DNA of 64,000 nt, from NCBI GenBank assembly GCA_003956705.1, contig QZCP01000301.1:1-64000 (forward strand). The letters run 5' to 3'. The stretch comes from Brevipalpus yothersi. Taxonomy: Eukaryota > Arthropoda > Arachnida > Trombidiformes > Tenuipalpidae. The notes under the pieces are model-generated. The model ran no database searches. It saw nothing but the letters and a program-made list of their open reading frames with translations, and had not been told where the DNA came from. The translations under genes and the position numbers were made by a program. Position 1 is the first letter of the stretch. Each line of letters starts with the position of its first letter. This document shows, piece after piece, positions 57,187 to 64,000 of this stretch.

Positions 57187-58864
57187 CTCAGATGTTAATT
57201 CAAGTGGTTGTCAAATGAGGTACAGAAGAAGGTACAATTCTTGAGTTCACGAGTGTAAAACTATTAAGAGAACACCAAGAACGCTCTCAATCCGAACTGA
57301 TGTAAGTTTTGAGAGCAATAGGGCAAATTCTTCCTGGAAAAATACTCACAAAGTCACTGGCTAGTGACAGTAAAGTCAGAAAAGTGGCAACTTTTCGCTT
57401 AATTTTTCACAAGTTCAAATCTGTTGAAAGAGTGCTAAGAACGTTTTCAATCCGAACTGATGTGAATTTTAAAAGAGACAGAACGAATTTTTCCCACAAA
57501 AATTGTTAACAGAAGACAACAAATTCACTTTTAGACCTCATGCTAGAAAAGTGGCAACTTTCTCTGAAAAGAGCTAGTCCTCTAGGCCCGGTCCTTTTAA
57601 TGTTTTAATGACCAATAGCGGGACTTTAGCTAAAGCTCTTTTTTCGCCTCAGAAAGACTCGCTAGCTGACCTTTGACCTGCGTTAGAAGATATTTTGCTA
57701 TGTAGCAAGTTGGAGCAACTGCTAAACGACTCTGAATAATTACAAGCTATACACTCATGATTAAGTATGTGGAGGAGTTCTTCAATGTTTAACGATGTTT
57801 TCTCCTTCCGATGGTAATAAAAAAAATCCCGAGCCTGTAAGGAGAAATTGTTAGCGCAACAAGTGCTTTTTCGCTGAAACATTTTATTGCTTGAAGGAGA
57901 AAAAAATTTACCAAGGAAAAACTATCGATCATGAACATGTGGTTATTGCTGTAGTTTCGAAGTGAACGAATGGAAGAGAGTTAAGAAAAATTGCTATTCG
58001 AATCTTGTTAACTCTTATCGGAAAAGTAATTTCGTTCATAATAACAGATCATCTGCCACGAATTAAAGAGGAAATTCAAATCGTTTTGCGATGCAATGAT
58101 GCGGATGTCATTAGAGGAGAAGGGGGGAGGAATCTTCAGAATGCAAATTCAAACCATCAGTGAACGGAGGTGAGAATCATCTTCATGATTTGAGAGGGGG
58201 TTTAATTTTCACTCAAACTGAGGAATAATATTAATGTACAAAGAGAAAAGCTAAAGAATGAATCTTTTGGCGAGAAGTCTCTAGTAGAAATATTTTCGCT
58301 TAAGAACTACAACAAATTGAAGTCAACTCCGAACAGATATTGCCATTGTGTTGAGATAAACTTCATTGATGTCTCAACCTCAAAATACTGTGCAATTGTA
58401 GAAAACATTTAAAGAATTGGCTTCATTCAACCAGCTCCCTAACAGATGCAACCTAAAAGGAATTACCGTGTTTGGAAAATTTAGTCACCTTTTCCAATTC
58501 GAATTATTCTTTGATGAAAGATAGATTGAGTTCCCTAAGAGATGATCTGATTATGGAAGATTATTTAATCTGTAATTTCAAGAGTCTGAAGATTATAATT
58601 CGAATGTACAATTGGATATAATTCTGAAATGAGTGAAATATTTTCTATAGCTTGTAAATAAATTAATTAATTAAAGTTGAACATGATGTTAAGATAAATT
58701 TCAGAGTCAAAGCAAGTGTTCAGACAATTAATACACATCATCACTTTCTCAGATTAAGAGAAAAGCAGGCTTTTCGCCCTCACTCGTAATCCTGATAGCC
58801 TTAGACCTCGAAATTTTCAGGTTCCAATAATTCTTTGTGGCCGAACATTAGCCTCAAAATTGTT
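57187..58864. other. Upstream of C4 and 3' flank of D4
   Basis: A local duplication of about 150 bp of proximal upstream sequence (caagaacgctctcaatccgaac at about 57270 and again at about 57440), the DR1 element at 57667, then D-type 3' flank. No gene. Confidence 0.5.
57667..57679. promoter_or_regulatory. DR1 element upstream of C4
   Basis: TGACCTTTGACCT again perfect although flanking bases have diverged (gcgttag for gcgctag). It is 481 bp upstream because of the local duplication between it and the gene. Confidence 0.6.
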
Positions 58865-60978
58865 TCAATTAGATTGCAGACTGAGATCTAGAGGCTCCTC
58901 TTGAGGATCATGAAGGGTTGCTTTCAGGTTGGCTTCTGAACCCTTCGGATTAATCTGATCGCTTTTATTCGAACAAATCTTTGTAGAATCATTCCTTTTC
59001 CTCAAATCTAGGGGACTGATGATAACAGATGGACGATTCACTTCAATTTCTGGCAAAACTTCTGATATTTCATCCTCTTCATCGTCTTGAGTCAAGTCAA
59101 TTAAAATTGGAGAGGTTTTAGAAGTGATCTGATTGATCAGTATGGAGAGATTGGGTTTAGTTTCATGAAAATCAGTTATCTCAATTGACTGAGCTTCTCC
59201 AAAGCTATTGTCAATCTGTACACGATCATCTGATGACGAGAAGGTAACTTGTGAATATAACTCATGATTTTCCTCAGGAAAAATGAGGTCTGGAGTGCAA
59301 GATACCATCTCAACCGCAGCAGTATCTGTGATTTCTACTAATGATTGAGAAGATGGAACTATATCCATTCTTTCCGATATGTTTTCCTGATCAGTATCTG
59401 TGATCTCTGCCACTGCAGTATCTGTGATTTCTTCTAACGATTGAGAGGATTGTACAGTATCGATTCTCTCCCATAAGTTTTCCTGATCAGTGAAATTTTC
59501 AGGTGAGGCAGAGTGATTGAGAGGAGTTGCAGTATAAGTTTCTTGACAACTGAGGGATCTACTGACAGGTTGGACATTGAGATTGACTCTCTCATCATAA
59601 TCATCTTCATCGTCTGATGATTCAGGTTCGTGTGTATATCTCTTTGATGTTCCTGGAAGCATTTTGAACATACTAGCCTCACGTTCACGAGAGTAAAAAT
59701 ACCCATCTTTCAGATGCCAAAGTCGCTTACGATCAGCTAAGAGTGCGGAATTCCCATAGAGACCTCTCAATTTCATCAGATGAAGTTTCAACATCTTGAG
59801 AGAATTTTCAAGCTCCTGACGACTCTCGATAACAGGCAAGGTAGACACTAGTCGATGAAGTTGAGCGATGTCAATCGAACGTAGAAGATAAACACAACTT
59901 TTTGGGACTTTGATACTGAGAATGAAACAAGAGACACATTATCATTCCATAAAATCACCAGGACAATCTTACCTCATCAAAGAACCAAAGTGACGAACCA
60001 CAATCAAACCATTATTGTAGCGTTCGAAGCGAAAAATTTTGGCTGGAAAAACAGGAGGAAGATTTTCCAATCTTTTGATATTCCCTTGCTTGAAATGTCC
60101 TTGTGAAAGATCGACAAAAACCAGTCTGTGTCCCCATGGACATGGTTCGGTGGATCCAAATGATTTTGTCAGATAATTCGAGACACAATATGGACAAATA
60201 TCCATTTCTTGGCAGTTTTCCTGAATTTTTCTAGTGTATGAATCGACGACCCGGAAATCGACCTCAGGATGCTGATTCATGTTAGACTTCACCATGTGCC
60301 TTATTTTTTTAACATCAAAAAGAAATTCCCCCGGACACGTGTAGGCATTTCTCAGTAATTTTGATTTGATTGTATCGATGATAGGAGAGATAATCTTCTT
60401 GAATCGTTCATTTTTGAGCCATGTTTTTATCTTTTCATCGAAAGGCTAAAATCAACAAACATTAATAGTGATATTATTTTTTCTCTGGTATCTAAATAGG
60501 ATTTGCTTGAGAATTCTCAAGTAATTTCAATGCTCCTAATACAGGATGTAAATTGAAAGTTCCATGATACTAGACAGCGAAAGTTTCACTCTACCTGAAT
60601 TCCAATCCCCTTGGTGAAAATCTTCTCCAAAATCGAGTTCAGTAGCTGCTCTGGTAATCGTTTGAACTTCACCAGTTTTCTCTCCATACTTGTGTAAAAC
60701 TTTCGTGATTCTCTCATTTTCAGACACTCTTGACACTCTTTGATCCATATAACCTCATCCATGTAAGAAGCTGATTCGCAGAAATCTTCGAAATTGTCTC
60801 CAAAGCATGTAAGATGAAAGCCTATTCCACATTTTGAACAAAAAGCTTCACTTCCATCTTTATAGCAAACCCAACAGTATGGGTTCTATGATCAAATGAA
60901 AGCATAACGAAAGAACCGATCATTCACAGTTCTAAAGAGAAAGAAAATTCTTTATGGACATACCTTGATATCGGTCAT
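58865..60978 (-). CDS. Array gene D4: PHD/bromo/PWWP-like, type D tail with SIM-like, PLDLR and PLDLS motifs
   Basis: Exons 60978-60964 (MTDIK), 60885-60595, 60445-59973, 59915-58865; 609 residues, the longest in the array. PHD ligands at residues 9, 12, 21, 24, His29, 32, 56 and 59. CPGEFLFDVKKIRH; knuckle CPYC...CPWGH. Exon 4 is about 80 bp longer than in D3 because a short ITDT...DQEN-type segment is repeated in the tail. PILIDLTQDDEEDE is followed by SPLDLRKR, a full PxDLR motif, and the end EEPLDLSLQSN. Its upstream flank is D-like only to about 61164 and then becomes C-like with a DR1 element, so its regulation may differ from other D genes. Confidence 0.8.
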
Positions 60979-61846
60979 TATGAGCAACTTTCTCAATTAA
61001 AGCTGAAAATGGTTCCCAATCTTTATTAAATCTTAAGATTAATTGACGCACAAATCACTACGGGAAAATTGGAGACAATCTGGTTCGATGGTAAAAAGGG
61101 AACACAAGAGGAAACGATTCAATTCGATTTTTTTGCAGAAACGAATAAAAGATGATACAGCTTTCCGGAAAAAAACTCACAAAGTCACTTGCTAGACACC
61201 AGAGTTAGAAAAGTGGCAATTTTTTGTGGAAAGAACTAATCTTGCAAGCCTAGTTTTTTTAATGCTCCAATGACCAATAGCGGGCCTTCAGTTAGAGCTC
61301 TTCGGAGAGACTCGCTAGCTGACCTTTGACCTGCGCTAGAACATAGTTCGCTAAGTAGCAAGTGGTAGCTACAACCAAATGGCCTTGTTGAATTACAAGC
61401 TATATACACTCATGATTAAGTATGTGGAGAAGTCCTTCAATGTTTGCGTGGAATTACTGTGTTTCGAAAATCTAGTCACCTTTTCCTAATTCGAATTTAT
61501 TCTTTTATAGAGAAAAGACTGAGTTCCTCAGAGATGATCTGATTATGGAGGGTATTTAATCATCAATTGCAAGGACCTCAAGATTATAATCCGAATATAA
61601 TTTCGAAATGAGTGAAATTTTTTTTATAGCTTATAATAAATTAAAAATTAAAAATAGTACATAGAGTTAAGATTAGATAAATTTTAGAATCAAAGCAATG
61701 TTCAGACAATTAATACACACCATAACTTTCTCAGATTAAGAGAAAAGCAGGCTTCTCGCCCTCACTTCAAATCATGATAACCTTAGACCTCGAAATTTTC
61801 ATGTTCCAATAATTCTTTGTGGCCAACCATTAGCCTCATTATTGTT
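60979..61846. other. Chimeric upstream region of D4 and 3' flank of D5
   Basis: Proximal D-type upstream sequence stops inside the aaaagatgatacag module at about 61164 and C-type upstream sequence follows (tcacttgctagac, aaaagtggcaa, DR1). From about 61450 it is D 3' flank. Confidence 0.7.
61320..61332. promoter_or_regulatory. DR1 element upstream of D4 (C-type context)
   Basis: TGACCTTTGACCT with the same gcgctagaacatagttcgc context as the C genes, 342 bp from the D4 start. Confidence 0.6.
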
Positions 61847-63885
61847 TTAATTAGATCGCAGACTGAGATCTAGAGGCTCCTCTTGGTGATCATGAAGGGT
61901 TGCTTTCAGGTTGGCTTCTGCACGCTTCGGATCATTCTGATCGCTTTTATCGGAACAAATGTTTGGAGAATCTTTCCTCTTCCTCAAATCTAGAGGACTG
62001 ATGATAACAGATGGACGATTCACTTCAATTTCTGGCAACACTTCTGATATTTCATCTTCTTCATCATCTTGAGTTAAGTCAATTAACGTTGGAGAGGTTT
62101 CAGAAGTGATCTGATTGATCAGTATGATAATAGTGGGTTTGAATTCATCAGAATCAGTCATCTTAATTGTCGGAACCTCTTCAAAGCTATTATCAATCTG
62201 AACGCGCTCATCTGGTAAGGTAACTCGTGAATATAACTCATGATTTTCCTCAGGAAGAGTGAGGCCTGGAGTGCAAGATACCATCTCAACTTCAGCAGTA
62301 TCTGTAATCTCTACCTCTGCAATATCTGTGATTTCTACAAACGATTGAGAATACGGAGCTATATCCATTCTTTCCGCTATGTTTTCCTGATCAGCTAAAT
62401 TCTCAGATGATGGAGAATTATTTCGAGGAGCTTGGACAAGATTCTTTTGGCAATTGAGGGATTTGCTGACACGATGATCATTGAGATTGATTCTTTCATC
62501 ATGATCTTCTTCATCGTCTGATGGTCCAGGTTCGTGCGTATATCTGTCCGATGATCCTGGCATTTTAAATATGCTCATCTCACGAGAGTAAAAGTAACCA
62601 TCATCCAGATGCCAGAGTCGCTTTTGATCAGCAAATAGGGAAGAATTTCCATAAATACTCCTTAATTTCATCAGATGAAGTTTTAACATCTTAAGAGAAT
62701 TTTCAAGTTCTTTACGATCTTCGATAGCTGGCAAGGTAAACACTAGTCGCTGGAGTCGAGCGATGTCAGCCGAGCGTAGAAGATAAACACAACTTTTTGG
62801 CACTTTGATACTTAGAATGAACATGAGACACCTTATTATCATTTCTTGATATCATCAGAGCAATCTTACCTCATCAAAGAACCAAAACTCCGAACTACAA
62901 CCAACCCATTGTTGTAGCGTAGGAGGCGAAAAATTTTGGCTGGAAAAACAGGAGGAAGATTTCCCAATCTTTTGATATTCCGATTTCCATGCTTAAAATG
63001 TTGACCCTGTAAAAGATCCACAAGAACAAGTCTATGCCCCCATGGACATAGTTCGATAGATCCTTTTGATTTTGTTAGATAATTTGAGACACAATATGGA
63101 CAAATATCCATTTCTAGGCAGCTTTCTTGAATTCTATTGGTGTATATATCGACACCATAAAAAGAAACCTCAGGGTCCTCATTCATTTGAGACCTCACCA
63201 TGTGCCTTATTTTTTTGATATCGAAAAGAAATTCCCCAGAACAAGTGTAGGCATTTTTCAGTAATTTTGATTTGATTGTATCCATGATAGGAGAGATTAT
63301 CTTCTCGAATCGTTCGTTTTTAAACCATTTCTTCATCATTTCATCGTAAGACTAAAATCAACAAAGAATAATAGTGATATTATCACTTCTCTGCTATCTG
63401 AATAGGATTGGCTTGAGAACTCTTTCAAGTAACTTTAATGCCCCATAGACGAATGTTAATTGAAAATTACGTGAAACTAGAGAGCGAAAGTTTTGCTTTA
63501 CCTGAATTCCAAACCCTTTAGTCAAAATCTTCTCCAAAATCGAGTTCAGTAGCTGCTTTGGTAATGTTTTGAACTTCACCAGTTGTTCCTTCATGCTGGT
63601 GTATAAATTTCGGGATACTCTCATTTTCAGGCACTCATGACACTCTTTGATCCATATGACCTCGTCTTTGTAAGAAGCTGATTCGTAAATATCTTCGTAA
63701 TTGTTTCCAAAGCATCTAAGATGGAAGCCTATTCCACATTTTGAACATAAAGCTTCACTTCCGTTCTTATGGCAGACCCAACAGTATGATTTCTGTAATC
63801 AAATGGAAGCATAACGAAAGAGCAGATCTTTTTCAATTCTAAAGAGAAAGAAAATTGTTCATGGACATACCTTTATATCTGTCAT
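61847..63885 (-). CDS. Array gene D5: PHD/bromo/PWWP-like, type D tail with SIM-like, PLDLR and PLDLS motifs
   Basis: Exons 63885-63871 (MTDIK), 63792-63502, 63351-62870, 62810-61847; 583 residues. The exon 3 acceptor is followed by SYDEMMKKW rather than PFDEMMK. Two acceptors are unusual but functional-looking (CTAAG before exon 4, ACTAAAA-side TAG before exon 3). CSGEFLFDIKKIRH; knuckle CPYC...CPWGH. The PWWP-like end is VVRSFGS, with Ser where sisters have His. The tail has PTLIDLTQDDEEDE, SPLDLRKR and EEPLDLSLRSN. The array continues or ends just beyond; only 115 bases of its upstream flank are in the window. Confidence 0.8.
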
Positions 63886-64000
63886 TGTATACAATTAGCT
63901 CAATTATAGTTGAAAATGGCTCCAAATCTTTAATTTAATCAAACCTTCAAATTATTGAAACCGCAAACACTATGGAAAAATTAGAAACGATCCTGTTTGG

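Noticed and set aside
18390..63885. A bracovirus or other integrated viral gene cluster
   Set aside because: No viral structural genes, excision motifs or known polydnavirus gene families are seen. The domain plan is that of a cellular chromatin protein.

Overview
The window reads as nuclear DNA of an insect, probably a hymenopteran such as a parasitoid wasp. The evidence is AT-rich sequence, short GT-AG introns of about 55-300 bp, long GA/CT microsatellites, an insect-type Ty3/Gypsy retrotransposon and tandemly expanded multi-exon genes. The insect call is inference; no marker here fixes the species.

Left part (1-18 kb). Bases 1-8576 are most of a minus-strand Ty3/Gypsy element. It has a 480-bp 5' LTR (8097-8576), a primer-binding site matching the 3' end of tRNA-Ala, and one uninterrupted gag-pol frame that starts at 7976 and runs off the left edge (more than 2,650 codons). 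Past the integrase the frame carries a cysteine-rich RING/TRAF-like zinc-finger tail. Next come two copies of a segmental duplication (9282-12683, and 15616-17968 plus 20005-21216). Each holds one copy of an unrecognised plus-strand four-exon gene. Between the copies lie an LTR-like promoter/poly(A) segment with a strong hairpin and a COQ3 methyltransferase gene.

Right part (18.4-63.9 kb). This is a head-to-tail, minus-strand array of 15 gene units built on one plan. A tiny first exon (MTDIK/MFNQK/MSCRK-like) is followed by exon 2 with a PHD finger, exon 3 with a degenerate bromodomain, a C2HC zinc knuckle and the start of a PWWP-like domain, and exon 4 with the PWWP end and a long variable tail. 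Splice phases (0, 0, 2) hold throughout. Domain order resembles the chromatin reader ZMYND11/BS69, but no MYND domain follows. Four tail types exist. A (4 units) has a helical tail. B (2) has a SUMO-interaction-like motif plus MDLSL/LDLSL. C (4) ends just after a SIM-like motif. D (5) has a SIM-like motif, an internal PLDLR/ALDLR and usually a C-terminal PLDLS like the CtBP-binding motif. Twelve units look intact; C1 and D1 carry single in-frame stops and B2 is a multiply broken pseudogene.

The order A-B-C-D recurs (A3-B1-C1-D1, then A4-B2-C2-D3, then C3, C4-D4, D5). Fused relics, a promoter swap, an inverted upstream block and a 2-kb microhomology deletion show growth by repeated unequal recombination. 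A perfect DR1 nuclear-receptor half-site pair (TGACCTTTGACCT) is kept upstream of all four C genes and D4. The most likely undescribed system is this family of degenerate chromatin-reader proteins with SUMO- and CtBP-type docking motifs. Its function is inferred, not shown.
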